A stretch of DNA of 64,000 bases from positions 49,724,179 to 49,788,178 of the forward strand of contig CM035232.1 in NCBI GenBank assembly GCA_020226215.1, read 5' to 3'. This stretch comes from Sindora glabra (Eukaryota; Streptophyta; Magnoliopsida; Fabales; Fabaceae). The translations under genes and the position numbers were made by a program. The stretch's first letter is position 1, and every line of letters begins with the position of its first letter. The notes beneath the pieces are model-generated. The model ran no database searches. It had not been told where the DNA came from and saw nothing but the letters and a program-made list of their open reading frames with translations. This document shows positions 33,476 through 46,269 of the stretch, one piece after another.

Positions 33476-35470
33476 TCCCTTTTGATATAAAAAATGGTTG
33501 AGCGATAAATTAGGTGTTAATTAATTTCATGCTATCAATTTTTTTTAATTATTTACAAGTCTTTTACTATTGAAATGAGTAGAAGATTTTTGTTTTAATA
33601 TTTCTAAGACTAAAATTATTATTTTGATTAAAAAATGGAAATAACTTCTTGAAAAGATCTAAAAGTATTAAAATTACATTTTTGATAAAAAAAAAATGAA
33701 CTGGTCTCTGGCCAATTTGTTAGACCAACGATTCACCCACATTACGATTTGGATTGCTATAGTAGTAATCATTATTTTTTTGCAAACCGATCTATTTGCA
33801 ATTCACGAAAGTTGATATGCAAATAAATTGAACCGAGATCGTTTGATAACTCTATATATACAAAATAAAGAAGAAATTGCTTCAATTAATTTGAATATAA
33901 GATTTCCAACAGACTACTTAAATCACACCTAGTGACTAAAACATGCAAGCATTAGTCTTTCTTCTTTGGGTAATGCCATTAACATGTTTCAATTAATTGA
34001 ACATGTGAAAGAACAAGCCAAGCCCAAGCGGAAGCTTCAAAAACGATTGGGCTTTCATTTTTTCAATGACCAACACGTGAAACAAGAAGAGAAGGCCCAA
34101 AGAGAAGCTTCAAATGCAAAGGTGTATGCTGGTTCAGTAAGATATTTTGGGCTTTTGGTGTATGGGCTTTTTTAATAGGAAGCTAGTCTCGGCTCTTGTT
34201 CGATTTAATCATTAGCTTTTATATTTACGGGCCAAGATGAAATTGCTTTTCTTCAATTGATACAAGAAGGAGACAAAAAATGCAACCACTACAAAAAAAA
34301 AAAAAGCTAGTTGGCCGTTATGGTATCAATTATTTCAATCACTCAATTTGTGGCCCAGATATATGTAAACAATGTGACGATCTGTGTTGTGTCCCTATTA
34401 GCTTAGATTTTATGGCTCCCTCCCTGTTGTGGCGGGGGATCGGGGAAGTTGTACAGTATTTTGTATATCGATTCTTTTTGTTGTTTATTTTACTCTTACA
34501 TGGGTTTGATCTTCTCTTTTCATGGGCTGTTTTTGTTCCCAATCCATTCAAGATCCGTTATCAGGTTTTTTTATTCAAGTAATTTGTTGTATTGAAGTAT
34601 TTTTTTAATTTTATTTTTATAAAATATTTTATATTAATTTTATTCATATGAAATATTAATTTATTTAATTTTTTCTGTTATTTGTATTCATACAAAAACT
34701 ATTTTATTTAATTCCTACTCTCTAAAAATAAAATTAAGAAAAATTAAATTTCACATAGACGGAAAAGAAAGTTTACTAGCTTCACTTAAAAGATTCTAGG
34801 TTGCGATTAGAAAAAAGACTAGATCATTCAGTTGAAAGAAACTTCTACGCGTGCTTAGGTGGATCTAGTGGATTCTATTTTAATAGTTAATTAGTTGTTG
34901 AATTTTCAATTGTGTTTGAAACTCCATATGTATAGTTAGGATCTGTATTAGAGAAATCAAGCTTTTGCCCGCAATGTGTATTTGATCTTACTTCTCTATA
35001 TTCCTCTATAATATCTAGGGCTTTCTGCAATCTGCTTAGGATGTTGACAATATATATATATATATATATTATAAATTTGACACTTGTATATGGAATAATG
35101 CAAGTTAAATTTTAATTTAGTGGGGTTGTTTTCAATATATAGAGTCAGTTTAACTTGAATTATATTATATATGCATACATGAATAATAGTATCTCGTGGT
35201 ATGAAATTTCAATGATGGAAGAGAATGATGTTATAGCACAAAACTTATATAAATTTATTAAAAAAATTGTTAATCTATATTATAAATATGGTTTTATAAT
35301 TTATAAAAATAAGAGACTAAAAATATGAAGCATATTAATTAAGTGTTATCTTTCTTTGAGTAATTCAATTATATTATTTCTTTTTATCATTTATTTTATG
35401 CGGGGTTTGATTTAATTTGTAAGAATGAAAATAGAATGTAATCAAATAAAATGAAGTAAAAGAAAGGAAA
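33476..35470. other. Intergenic DNA, possible gene debris at 33960-34590
   Basis: 33960-34590 is less AT-rich. It holds two related segments about 68 bp apart (ACATGTGAAAGAACAAGCC and CACGTGAAACAAGAAGAG, each followed by GCCCAA and GAAGCTTCAAA). Two open frames, 33966-34175 and 34280-34582, were examined; neither shows a known domain. The second is rich in Phe and Leu and has an overlapping antisense frame. (TA)n at about 35049-35070. No gene called. Confidence 0.4.
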
Positions 35471-35530
35471 CTATTATTATTATTACTATTATTATTATTA
35501 TTATTATTGTTATTATTATTATTATTATTA
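35471..35530. repeat. Imperfect (ATT)n microsatellite
   Basis: About 20 triplets with ACT and GTT interruptions. Confidence 0.93.
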
Positions 35531-35599
35531 CTATTCACTTAAGGAATCTTACACACTATTTCTAATCCTCTTTCTTGTTATTGAGTCATTAATTAAGGA

Positions 35600-35990
35600 A
35601 TGTGTGATATGGTAATGGCAGAAGAAGTAATGATAGTGGTAATAACAATGGTGTTGATAATGCAATAATGATAATGATGGTAGTGCAATACTGGCATTAA
35701 TAGTAAGGATGATAATGGTGCAACATTGACAATGAAGGTGGTACAATGGTAATAGTAATAGCGATAGTAATAATAGTAAATGTAAATAATGGTGATAGTG
35801 GTGTGGTGGTGATAGTAGTGTGATGTCAATAACAATAATGATAATGACAATGGTAGAATGGTAGTAATGGCAATAGCAATATCAGTAACAATAGCAATAG
35901 TCATAATAGGAATGGTTATAGTGGTAGCATTAATAGTGGTAGTAATGTAGGCGTAGCGATAACAGTGGTTGTAGGTGATGATAGTAGGAG
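35600..35990. repeat. Cryptic triplet-repeat block
   Basis: About 390 bp made almost only of the triplets AAT, GAT, GGT, AGT and close variants (for example ATGATAATGATGGTAGTGC and GGTAATAGTAATAGCGATAG). One phase is kept for long stretches. This looks like a triplet microsatellite decayed by point mutation. The long minus-strand frame across it (35593-35904) encodes only Thr, Ile, His and Tyr runs, so it is a by-product of the triplet phase. Confidence 0.85.
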
Positions 35991-36175
35991 AGGAATGTTT
36001 TCAATTTGCATTAGGTAACGTAATTTAAAACCTTGGGAAAAGGAAGAAAATCAAATGAAGGAATTTGTTAAAGATAAGTAAAAACAACAAGTCCTATTAT
36101 ATGTGAACCAAACAATTAGTAAGGGAATCAATTTTGTGACTCTATTTCCAATCTCTTAAAATTTGTGAACTAAAT
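35991..36175. other. Intergenic DNA
   Basis: Nothing recognised. Confidence 0.4.
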
Positions 36176-36330
36176 GCTTTAGTATAACAAATGAAAAAAA
36201 GGATGAATAATTATAATAAATACAAAAAATAAGTAACTAATTATGTTAGTTATGAAATTTAAAAGATATAATAGTTACTATCTTTATAAATGGGGGACTA
36301 AATATTATGTTTACTTTATCACTTATTTTA
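36176..36330. mobile_element. Half copy of palindromic MITE family B
   Basis: GGATGAATAATTATAATAAATAC, TTAGTTATGAAATTTAAAAGA, ATAATAGTTACTATCTTTATA, AATGGGGGACTAAATATTAT match, in order, the right arm of the full element at 42490-42870. The left arm is missing. Confidence 0.7.
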
Positions 36331-38150
36331 TTATTTCTCACTAGACAATATAGTTATGAAATAGACTTAGTTCCAAGAATGGATTTGAGAGTTTACAAAA
36401 AAATGTGAATTAGGACGTTTAAAATGAAGTTTTATATATATGGAAATTCAAACTACTCTAATCCATTAGTTTGCAGAAATTAGACCAAACGATTCACATT
36501 TATTTATTTTTCATAATTTTATTTTGAACCTAAAAAATAATTAAAAATTATTAAAAAAAGGCTTGATAAAATTACCCTTTTCTCAAATAATCTAAATTTG
36601 AAAATTTTCACTCATCAAAAGTAGGTTTTTTAAAAATAATTTTAACAAAAACAAGAAATAGGCTAAAATTTAAGATTTTTTTGAGAAAAAGAAGATTAGA
36701 CATTATAGAATTAGGACCTATGAATTCATTATTTATAAAATTTGTAGTCCTAGCCAATAGAGTCTATTTAGATTAGGTTTACACAAATCTGCCTTTGAAC
36801 AAATCAAATGAGTTGGTTTAACAATTCTATTAGTCAACCTAGTTGGGCTACACAAAAAAATTCAAACAATAAAAAAATTGATCAAATTAAACCAAAATTA
36901 GATAATTAAAAGCAATTTAAATTTTAGGGTTGCTTTGTAATGAGTGATTTTTTTAAAAAAAATTGATTTATAATTAAAAGATGCTTGAAATTTGGTAATT
37001 ATTTCTAATCCAACTTATTCAAAATATTATTTCTTTCATAATTTAAAAAGTCTTTATGTTCTATTTTCTTTTACTATTATATTATCTTTTAGTGATATAA
37101 AATAAATATTACAAAATATAGTTATAGGTTTAGTAATAGTTATAAATTTGTGATGGTTGCAAGTTAATTTTTGTTTTAATTTTATATTTTTATGTTAATA
37201 ATTGATATAAATATTACATACACATATAATATCTAGAGCCCATGATAAATATGAAAAATTTAAATCTATTATCATATATAATATTTTCATCTTAGTAATT
37301 TGACAGTCATACATGATAATTACTAATAATGTTCCAATATAAGATATTTAGACTCTTATGCCATAAAAAAATATAAAACCTAAATGTAGATAAGTTGAAT
37401 GACTAGAATAAAATTAATTTTAAAAATCAATATGTTCAAATTGATGCTAACCACTTGAAGACACTAAAAAGCGACTTTAGCTATTAAAATTAGTGATAAT
37501 ATTTTAATTAGTTAAAGTCAGGCCATTGAAATGAAAAATTGAAAAAAATTAATTTGATTAGAAAATTTTATATAAATCACTTAATCTAATTGAGCATGTG
37601 CCCAAATCCAACCCTAGAAAAAGGTCATAAGATAAAAAATAAAATAAAATAACATATCATTTTTAAAATTGAATCAATTTTTTTATTTTTTAAAATTTGC
37701 CAGTTTATAGTAGCTTCGATGGATTAGACTGTCAAAATACTCAAATCAAATGGTACAAAAGTTGATCATGGATCCAATTTGCACCATGATTCTTAAAATT
37801 CAATTGTCAATTGTCATGTTAAGATTATGGAGAGATATTTAATTAGTTAGCATATAACGTGTATTCATTATTAATAAAAATTATAGTAAATATAAGAAAG
37901 TTGAGATAAATGTAAAAATATTTTAATAATTAATTTTTCAAAAATTCTTTTTATATTTATCTCAATTTTTATTTATTAATAGTGGACACACAAATTATAC
38001 ATCCACTAACTGGGAATATCTCATGAAGATGGCATGTTCGAAACACCAAAATATTCATTCCTCCCACTTTCTAGCAAGTTACTCCAAAATTAATTCCACT
38101 AATCATAATAATTAGAGTTATGTTAATTATATTAAATAGGGACCTAACAG
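36331..38150. other. AT-rich intergenic DNA
   Basis: No gene found. Nothing beyond low-complexity sequence recognised. Confidence 0.4.
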
Positions 38151-38500
38151 GCTTGTAGGCTGGACCCGCTGGTGTTGGGCCGACCAGAAATAGGCAAGTC
38201 CTTTTGTTTTTTAATCTCCTCTTTTCCTTACGTAACCAACTCAATTCATGCGGTTGAAAAACTCTTCCGTTACAGCTGGCCCAATTACGAAATGTAACCG
38301 AAAACACGAACTAGCCCAATTACGAATTTGTCCCAATCTAACTCGTGTTTTAAATGTTAATTTTTGAAATAAAATCAATCGAATGAAACAATTTGCTGGA
38401 TACTAAAGGATTAGCCCAGTCCAGTCAATCCTCTTTTCTTCAATCCGTTTAGGATATTGGCTTACACAAAGTAGTTTGCATGGGCTGGGTTAACACGAGA
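38151..38500. other. GC-richer segment with TGGGCY words
   Basis: Holds GTTGGGCCGACC, AGCTGGCCCAATTACGAAAT and TAGCCCAATTACGAATTTG (a 40 bp step duplication, about 38276 and 38313), TTAGCCCAGTCC and ATGGGCTGGGTT. Like 26523-26755 it resembles site II promoter DNA. No gene starts nearby. The minus-strand frame at 38071-38307 shows no domain. Confidence 0.5.
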
Positions 38501-38564
38501 TTGTACAACTTTAATTTGACCCATCTATTTTGCGTAGTTACTCAGTTTTACTCCTTTAAGAAAT

Positions 38565-38835
38565 TAGTACAATATATAAATGTAAGCTTTTATATTATAA
38601 TTATTTATCCCTCCTTCCTTTCTAATATTAAAATGAATATAAAATATTGTATTAGATCGTTTAACTCGACTTTAACAATATTAAATATATACTTAATTTT
38701 TAGTTTTATTTTTTATTTATTTTAATACTAAAAATAAAAAATGGATGAATAATTATAATAAAATAAAAAATAAATGATCAATAATATTAGTTAATAATTT
38801 TGAAAAATAAAATAATTAACACTCATATAAATAAA
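38565..38835. mobile_element. Palindromic MITE family B, diverged copy
   Basis: Left arm ATTATAATTATTTATCCCTCC and AATATTAAAATGAATATAAA; right arm TACTAAAAATAAAAAATGGATG, AATAATTATAATAAAA, ATAATATTAGTTAATAATTTTGA. Arms are complementary in order, as in the copies at 42.0 and 42.5 kb. Confidence 0.65.
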
Positions 38836-41281
38836 GAATTAAATTATTTTATTTATTCATATAATAAATAAATGTAAGCCTCACTCATTTATGGGTCTAT
38901 CATTTTCAAAAATGCTTAACCCCATCCAAACTTATATGTGTCCCACACTCATTAATAGGAAGTATGAGAAATGAAAACTTAATTTATTGTATAACTAATT
39001 TTTAACCCGTGCAATGCAGGGGTTTTGGTTTCATAAAAAAGTATAATAAGTAGAAACTATCAAATTATTATTTAAAATTTTTTGTAGATATCAAATTAAC
39101 ATTAAAAATTTTTTTACATCAATTTTATATTAATTTTAAGATTTTTAGTTTCACATTCACCAAATTTTTCAATACTAATTAATCTAAAAAATTTATCGAG
39201 GTGAAAATTTTAACATTAATACTTAATTGATATAAAATATCTTTTGATATTGATTTATTGTCTACAATATCATTTAAATTGTAATTTGATGGCCTCTCAT
39301 ATAGTAATGAGATTATTAATTATTCTAAAAATATAATTAATTTATTCCATACATTTGAAGAAAATAATAATTAGATTAAACAAATTATAAAGCATTTAAG
39401 TTGATACCAATAATTGGATCTAATTCCCATAAATGTATGAAAGATGATTTTAGTTAGTCTCATTAATATATTCTATAATTGCCATCCAAGTACATGAATT
39501 TATATATATTGTAGATACTAGTGTTTCAATATAATAATCACAAAAAATAATTCAATATCTATCTATACAAGAACACATTTCTTACAACTTACAATATGAC
39601 TTTACACAGTTGAAAAATATGCTTAGACCTAGATATTCATAAACAAATGAAGTAATTTCTCAATATTAATGAAAAAGATATCTTGATAAAAATTCATTTA
39701 GAAAAAATAGATAGATATTCGCTGGTATCACTTGATTATATTATAAGGGTAGGAAACATACCTCGATTTTGCTTACAAAAGCCAAAATAATAAGGTTCAC
39801 TTACTAAAGCTAAAATAGTAAGGTTCCATAGTATTATAAAAAATAATCAAATAGCATATAATGGTAAGAGTGAATCAAGAAAAAATCTTAAAAAAATGAA
39901 GAGGTTTTTTAAAATGACAATAGATTTGAAAGTAAAATTTAGAATCACATGACTCATTTTTTCATCTTTGACAATAGAAATGATAAAGTGAAGGAATAAG
40001 GTTGTTTTGAAATTTTCTATAAAGAAAACATATGAGATATGTTTGTATGTTAAAAGAGAGAATAATTAAACTCAAATCAAATAAATGAACAAAAAATAGA
40101 ATTCAAGTAGACAATGAAAAATAAACCTAAGAAATACTAATCCAAACAACAACAAAAAATACCCATTTGAAGAATTAGGGGCCGGTCTCAACGAGATGGT
40201 AAAATTATCTTTGAGATTGGAACACATTGATGGGATAGGAAATCAACACAACTTTGAAAAAGAATATAGAAAGAGTACAAATGGAAAAGAAGGAATGGAA
40301 ATAAAGTAGTTCAAATGAAGATGAAGTTTGCATAGTTTTCTTCGAAAATTTAGGACATTAAAGGAAGACAAGTTGTGAGCAAAATATTTTCAAAAATATA
40401 AATGCAAGGCATCATCCTCTATATTAGCAAGTGGAGTGCAACTTTTTAACAATAAAGCAATGGCTTCTGTACGGGTGAGTAATGTGCATGCAAGTAGGAG
40501 AAGATAGGATTAGTTTGGAATATTGCAGGTAATATATTATTAGGGAGATATAATAGGATGTGAGAGGAAGAATAAAAATAAGTGAAATTAACATTTTAAC
40601 TTTATTGCATCATTTTCTTAAGACTAAACTTCTATTTATTCATGTAAAATTTATTTACTTCACTCTTGTCACTATCATATATTTTGTATTAATTTTTTCT
40701 TATAAAACATTAATTTATTTGATTTTGTCATTTTACTTGTATCTATATAAAGATTAATTTGTTCAATTTCATTCCTTTAAGGATAAAATTCAATAAATTA
40801 ATATTTTATATAGATAAAAATTAATATAAAATATTTTATAAGGATAAAATTGAAAAAAAAATTCAGATAAATAAAAAGGAGAATTTACCATTATCCGAAA
40901 ACATTAAGATAACTATAAGGTTTGCAGGATCTAGCAGATTCACATCTCTTTTATAGCCTGACATAATTAGGAATAAGCATAGATCCAATTGGATTGAAAA
41001 CTATTAATTTAATTTTTTATAATAATAGGAATAATTAAATTATTAAATATACAAATATAAAATTTTACAATCGAATTTAAAATACAAGGAAAGAAAAAAT
41101 TTTCTATGACCTAAATTTAAGACAAACCTAATTTTGATTCTAGCTACGAAGAACCTGAGTAACCCTGTCTTGGTTGTTTTGCTAACTTTGTCTAAGCTAT
41201 TTGACTACAAAGACAATGTTTTAATGTCTTCAAGTAAACCCAACAACTAGTAATCACTAGCACAAAATTATACTTTAGAGA
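38836..41281. other. AT-rich intergenic DNA
   Basis: At 38994-39020 the words TTTTTAACCCGTGCAATGCA and GGGGTTTT form the hairpin motif also seen, decayed, at 28662-28690. At about 39770-39835 a 36 bp step duplicates AAAGCCAAAATAATAAGGTTC. 40560-40860 has repeated ATATTTTATATAGATAAAA words. No gene found. Confidence 0.4.
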
Positions 41282-41980
41282 GTGATGAGTGGCGTCTTAC
41301 CTACAAGAGCTCGAACGAGTTTTTTGTTTGGCGCCGACAACTCATTGCTCCATGTACACTCCGCTGCTCCAGAAATTGAAATCCACATCCTCAAGCATTT
41401 CTCGTTGACGAGGCTAATTTGGCTTGAACTTTTGCCGGCAAGCATGGCAGCGCTTTTCGGAGGCTCACTGGTGTTGGATATTGCTGGGAACTCTGATTTT
41501 CAGTGCAAAACGATTATTTTTGTGGCAGCATTACTCAAGCGATGGTGGGAGGCGAGGAACGAGATGGTTCATGGTCATCCGACAATCGGCGTCGAGCGCT
41601 CGCTTTGTAAGGTGAATTGTGAGACCTTTGGGAGGTAGAAGGCCATATGCAAATGGACACTTTGGGTTCACGGTGTGATATGGGCTATTCGGCCCAATCT
41701 GGTGTGAGCCCAAGCAAATGTTTGTCCATGGAGAGCAATGCTAATATAGTGTTTTGTTTTTTTTGGGCCATATGTTAGCGTATATGTTAAGCTGTGAGAA
41801 TACTACTAGAGGTTATTAATAATATTGAAATAATATGGTGTTTGGGAGAGAGTGATTGTGCTGCTCATAAGGCAGCTAGGTGGGTTGAAATGAAAGGTGT
41901 ATTGCAAATGTGACGGGTAATTTGTCACAAATTCCTTATCTTGTAGGTATTTTTGAACTCCATGATGCTGCTTTCATTTG
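41282..41980 (+). pseudogene. LINE (non-LTR retrotransposon) 3' fragment: zinc-binding RT tail and RNase H
   Basis: An open frame to 41638 reads LPTRARTSFLFGAD, APEIEIHILKHFSLTRLIWLELLP and FQCKTIIFVAALLKRWWEARNEMVHG. This is the pattern of the zinc-binding domain that follows reverse transcriptase in plant LINEs (LPT+, then a Cys-x2-Cys...APE...H...C...W pattern), but the Cys positions are lost (LLHVHSAAPE, HF where HxxxxC is expected). After a break, 41845-41900 reads ESDCAAHKAARWVEMKG, like the end of LINE RNase H domains (REANxxAHxLAR). The upstream RT and endonuclease are missing. Noticeably richer in GC than its surroundings. Confidence 0.72.
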
Positions 41981-42029
41981 AAGAAAATGTTTTACATTTT
42001 AGTAAAATAAATACTCCTTCATAAAGATG
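41981..42029. other. Spacer
   Basis: Short AT-rich spacer after the LINE fragment. Confidence 0.4.
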
Positions 42030-42260
42030 GTGATTAATATAGTACTCAAATTTCATAATTAATATTATTAATTTTTTTATTTTTATTATAATTATTTATT
42101 CCTCTATTTTTTACAATGTTAAAATAAATAAAAAATATTAAAGTAAAATACATACATTTGTTTTATTAACAGTGCAAATAATTATAACAAAAGTAAAAAT
42201 AAAAGATTAATAAAATTAGTTACGAAATTTAGGGATATAATAGTGATCATAGTATTTTTT
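42030..42260. mobile_element. Palindromic MITE family B, copy
   Basis: Left arm ACTCAAATTTCATAATTAAT, ATTAATTTTTTTATTTTTAT and TATAATTATTTATTCCTC; right arm ATTATAACAAAAGTAAAAAT, AAAGATTAATAAAATTAGTT and ACGAAATTTAGGGATATAAT. Arms are about 80-90 bp and complementary in order. Confidence 0.75.
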
Positions 42261-42489
42261 TTTTAAATCATTGCGTATGTTAATTAATTTGTCTCGCCTA
42301 AAATCTCAAATCTCTCAATAACAAGTGATAATTTTAGGTAATGCAAATATTTCTTTCCATGTAATTCACCTGATACTATTTAATAACTTCCCTAACTTTT
42401 TCTAGTATTTTATTATACAATAAGAAATATAAAGAATATACAAAAATGATTTTAAGTTAATATGATTAATACTAAGGCTCCACTTGTTT

Positions 42490-42870
42490 TATTAGAAAAT
42501 AGAGTAAATATAATATTTAATCCTTTATTTATAAAAATAATGACTTTATATTTTTCAAATTTCATAATTAGCACTATTAATCTCTTGTTTTTATTTTTGT
42601 TATAATTATTCATTCATTCCTTCACACATAACCCTAAAATAAATGATAAAAAAATAATATAGCCAAAAATCAAGCATGTATTTCTAAGATGAAATTTATC
42701 AATCAATTTCAATATTTTTAATTCATTTTAACATTATAAGTGAATGGAAGAACGAATAATTATATCAAAAATAAAAATAAAGAATTAATAATATTAGTTA
42801 TGAAATTTAATAAATGTAATAGTCACCACTTTTATAAATGAAAGGCTAAATATTGTATTTATTGTCAAAA
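42490..42870. mobile_element. Palindromic MITE family B, longest copy
   Basis: The left arm starts about AATATAATATTTAATCCTTT and the right arm ends AATGAAAGGCTAAATATTGT. Both contain, as reverse complements, AAATTTCATAATTAGCACTA, TTTTTATTTTTGTTATAATT and ATTCATTCATTCC. Arms are about 150 bp each around an unpaired centre near 42660. It defines the family whose other copies lie at 36176, 38565 and 42030. Confidence 0.78.
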
Positions 42871-43685
42871 AGTATTTTTTACAAAAAAAATATCATTTAC
42901 ATTAATATTAATGAAAGAGTGATATGTTACTTTTATTTGTATTTAAAAAAAGATACCTACAGTAATAATAATAATATAGGAAAGCATATTTCTCTTTAAA
43001 AATTAAGAATTTTTTGTTCAAAACTCTTCATATTTAATATTAAATAAATAAAATATTTTTTCTCACCTTAACATTTTATAACTATATATTACAAAAAGCA
43101 TTTTCTGTTGAAATAAGCATGGCCTAACTATATTTATTAAATTTATTTCTTAAACTACTCTCACTCAATTACAATTTTGAGCATTTAATATAATTTAAAT
43201 TAAACTAATTTTACCTTTTGGAACTATTGTATTATAATTATAATACTATAAAATATTACATGGAATTATTAGTTTATAATCATTATTGTAGAATTTATAT
43301 TTATTTAATAAATTTTAATTGTTAATAATATTTTTAAAGAATAATCAATGATACTTAAATTAATCCACCTAAACTAACAAAAGTGGCAAAGCCATTAATT
43401 CTAGCTTAGGGCCAACTCTAATAAGAAGAAATTTTATTTTGATGTGTTTTAAAATATTTATAATTATCTAATAAAACTATAATATTTTTTATAATTTTAA
43501 TTTAAGATATTATAATTTTTTACAAATTAAATATAAAAATTATGAATTGTATAACAAAATAATAGAAGTTTATTTACAAAGGTTGTAAAGTATAACTTAT
43601 TCAAACTTTTATAAAAAAAATATTACAATAAAAATCTATAAAATTTGTACAAATTTAATTATTTTAATAAAGTTCATATCAATTT
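42871..43685. other. AT-rich intergenic DNA
   Basis: No gene found. Many TTTTATAA/TTATAAAA words near 43440-43660. Confidence 0.4.
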
Positions 43686-46269
43686 TGTCACGACCTTAAC
43701 TTGATCATAATCAACATGGATCCCACTATTTGATTTCCATTAGCCTCAATATTAATTATGCTAATTCTACCTAATAGAAATTTCTCTATTTCCTTAGTGA
43801 CTTAATTTTTCTTATAGATTTTACAAAAAAAAAGATAAAATTTCTCTTATTTTTGGACACTTTCAAAGGTTCATATGCCCTAAATCCTATAATATGTGAT
43901 TTTTATAGATTCAATAACATTACAAAATACACAATCTCAATACACATAGTATTTATACAAACATAATTAAACTTCATTCTTAATCTAACTATCAAAATCT
44001 ATTAACAAGGTAGTCTTTGATCTCAATAGAAAAAACAAGGATTTAATGCATTCATTTTAACTTGAAAACATTGGAAATAAAAGGAATGAGTTACAAGAAC
44101 TTAGTAAATATATATATCATAACTATACCTAAAATCAATTATGTAAAATAATCAAATGCTAAATAAGTTAAAATAAAAAATAGTTGCAAACCAAACTCCT
44201 AGATTTTATAACTCACAATACCAATTCTCCAGTTGATGAATTTAACCTGCACATAACTTAATTTTCTAATTTCATATCATAATTCATAACAATCTCTTTT
44301 ACTTAATTACATAATACAATTACAATTTCACACACATAACACATTCCAAGATATCATCAAACCTTCAAGTAATTAACAAAACTCAATCACAACCGAGTCA
44401 TTACTATCACATTAAACAAAAATATTCAAGATCAATTAGATTTCAATGCTGCAACATAATACATAGCAATTTATAATTTATATACATATATCACCTTTTG
44501 ACTCCAGCTTAATTTTATACCTTTCGCAAGCTTTTCATCCTTATTTTTTTTAAGGCTAACCTATACCTACCATTTTATTGAGAATTATCTATTTAATATT
44601 CATACTACTACCCTCATCATGTTTCTCAATTTCAATGCCACTTATAGCATAATTCATAATATAATTTATACATTAGAGCTTAAGTTTTGCACATCATAAG
44701 ACAAAATATGTAGTTTATCGTTGCGAGCCATTCATAATTAACCATTAATAGATAATAGTGTCACTATGCCCACTAAGTATGGTTAAACAACATTGACTTA
44801 ATACACATACATATTTATAGTCTATTGTGTTCATAGTTTATTGTTTCATTGAACATAAATACCACCAAGTGATATTTGGTAACTATAGTACTTTGCCTTT
44901 ACCATAAGGCTTCAAAAATGTAAACACAAAATATCCTATAAGACTAACATAGAAATATATGTATCAATGTACTAATCATTTCACCGATGTTTTAGTAAAG
45001 TAAATAGTCACAAATATTAAGATTGAAGCTCTCTAATTGAAAGTATATTTAAATCTCATGTATGAATGCATTTACAATTAATATAATTAATATAATTAAT
45101 ATAAAAATTATAAAATATAAAATTTAATGATTATAAGTAATATATAAATTTTGAAGTAGGATATATACTTACTTAAGAATGCTTATTCATTTTGAGGATC
45201 CTTAAGTATTTCACTTTCATCTTTCCTTTCTTCCTATAGTGTTATAAGGGACCTTTACTAGCTCATCAATAGTGAGAGCATGTTGAATCATAGATGAAGC
45301 AAAGGAGACCAATAATCTTTTTTATTTTTACTACTAAACCAAGTCGTGTGGCGACCATGCTACTAGTAATGGCGACTAGTCAAGAATTGAAAGAGAGTTA
45401 CTGGTGGTAGCTTAAGTTGTGGCACTAGAATGGGTGAATGTTGAAGAAAGAAGTTGTCGAGTTACTCTATTACTCTATTTGTCCTTCTAATTAGACGTTT
45501 CTTTCATGGCATTGGATGGTGCCTAACCAATGAGGAGGCACACAGCAAATAGCTACTTCCGGTGATGGCACTATGGTATAAAGGAGGATAAAGGGCATGG
45601 TCGAGGATTGAGAAAAAAGAAGAAGAAAGAGAGAGAAAAGAGAAGAGAGAGGAAGAAACTGAGAAAAATAAAGATAGAAGAAGGAAGGGAAAAATAAAAA
45701 AGAGCCTCGGATTTTGATTTGGTGCTTCTTGCATCACGTAAGCTCACCTCCTTTATAAATTATCAACCTCCCATTTTAAATTAAAATCAATCCTAGCCAT
45801 CAATTTATTATTTTTTTTATCAACACATTTTTAAAGACTTGTATTTTTAAAATCCTATTTTAAATATTCTCCATCTTTCCTAATATTTTTTTAATAATAA
45901 CCTAATAAATTTGAAAGCCTAAAAAAAGTAAATATTTCATGCTTTCACAACTTTCAAAAATAATTTACTAATTACAAACATTTAATTTTATAAATGTTTA
46001 CACCCATAATTACTAAAATTATTTTTACCTTAATGATAAAATTCCTATATAAATTATTTAAATGAGTTTTGAATTGACATTATGGCTATATAAATATAAT
46101 TTGAACATTATCACAGTATTATTTTGATAACTCGGAACTTTAAAAAGAGAAAAAGTTTGAAATCAAATCTTAACTAAACATATATAATTCCTTTATCCTC
46201 TTCAATTAGAATAAATATTTCAAAGCATTAAAAATAATAAAATTTTTAAATATTACTTTGGGACATAAA
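43686..46269 (-). mobile_element. Gypsy-like solo LTR, second copy
   Basis: On the minus strand it ends GGTCGTGACA at 43686, an intact terminus, and starts near 46269 with a decayed TnTTATGTCCC. Block order matches 5590-10538: TGGATCCCAC then TTTCCATTAGCCTCAATATT, ATGCCCTAAATCCTATAA, a CTTGAAAACATTGGAAATAA word, CACCTTTTGACTC, then a GA-rich tract (45605-45690) and CATCACGTAAGCTCACCTCC near the start. About 2.6 kb, shorter than the first copy. No internal domain. The flanks CAATTT and AATGCA do not give a clean duplication. The minus-strand frame 45504-45737 is only the CT-rich leader tract read as Phe, Leu and Ser. Confidence 0.7.

Noticed and set aside
34280..34582. 100-residue frame with several Cys and a hydrophobic tail
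   Set aside because: Cys spacing fits no domain I know, and an antisense frame of similar length overlaps it. Possible gene debris only.
35593..35904. 103-residue minus-strand frame rich in Thr, Ile, His, Tyr
   Set aside because: Created by the phase of the triplet repeat; residues are only those of the repeated triplets.
38071..38307. 78-residue minus-strand frame
   Set aside because: No domain; covers the TGGGCY-rich segment and then runs into low-complexity AT sequence.
45504..45737. 77-residue Phe/Ser/Leu-rich frame resembling a membrane protein
   Set aside because: It is the CT-rich leader tract of the gypsy-like LTR; the same kind of frame occurs at 9815-10021 and 57926-58135.
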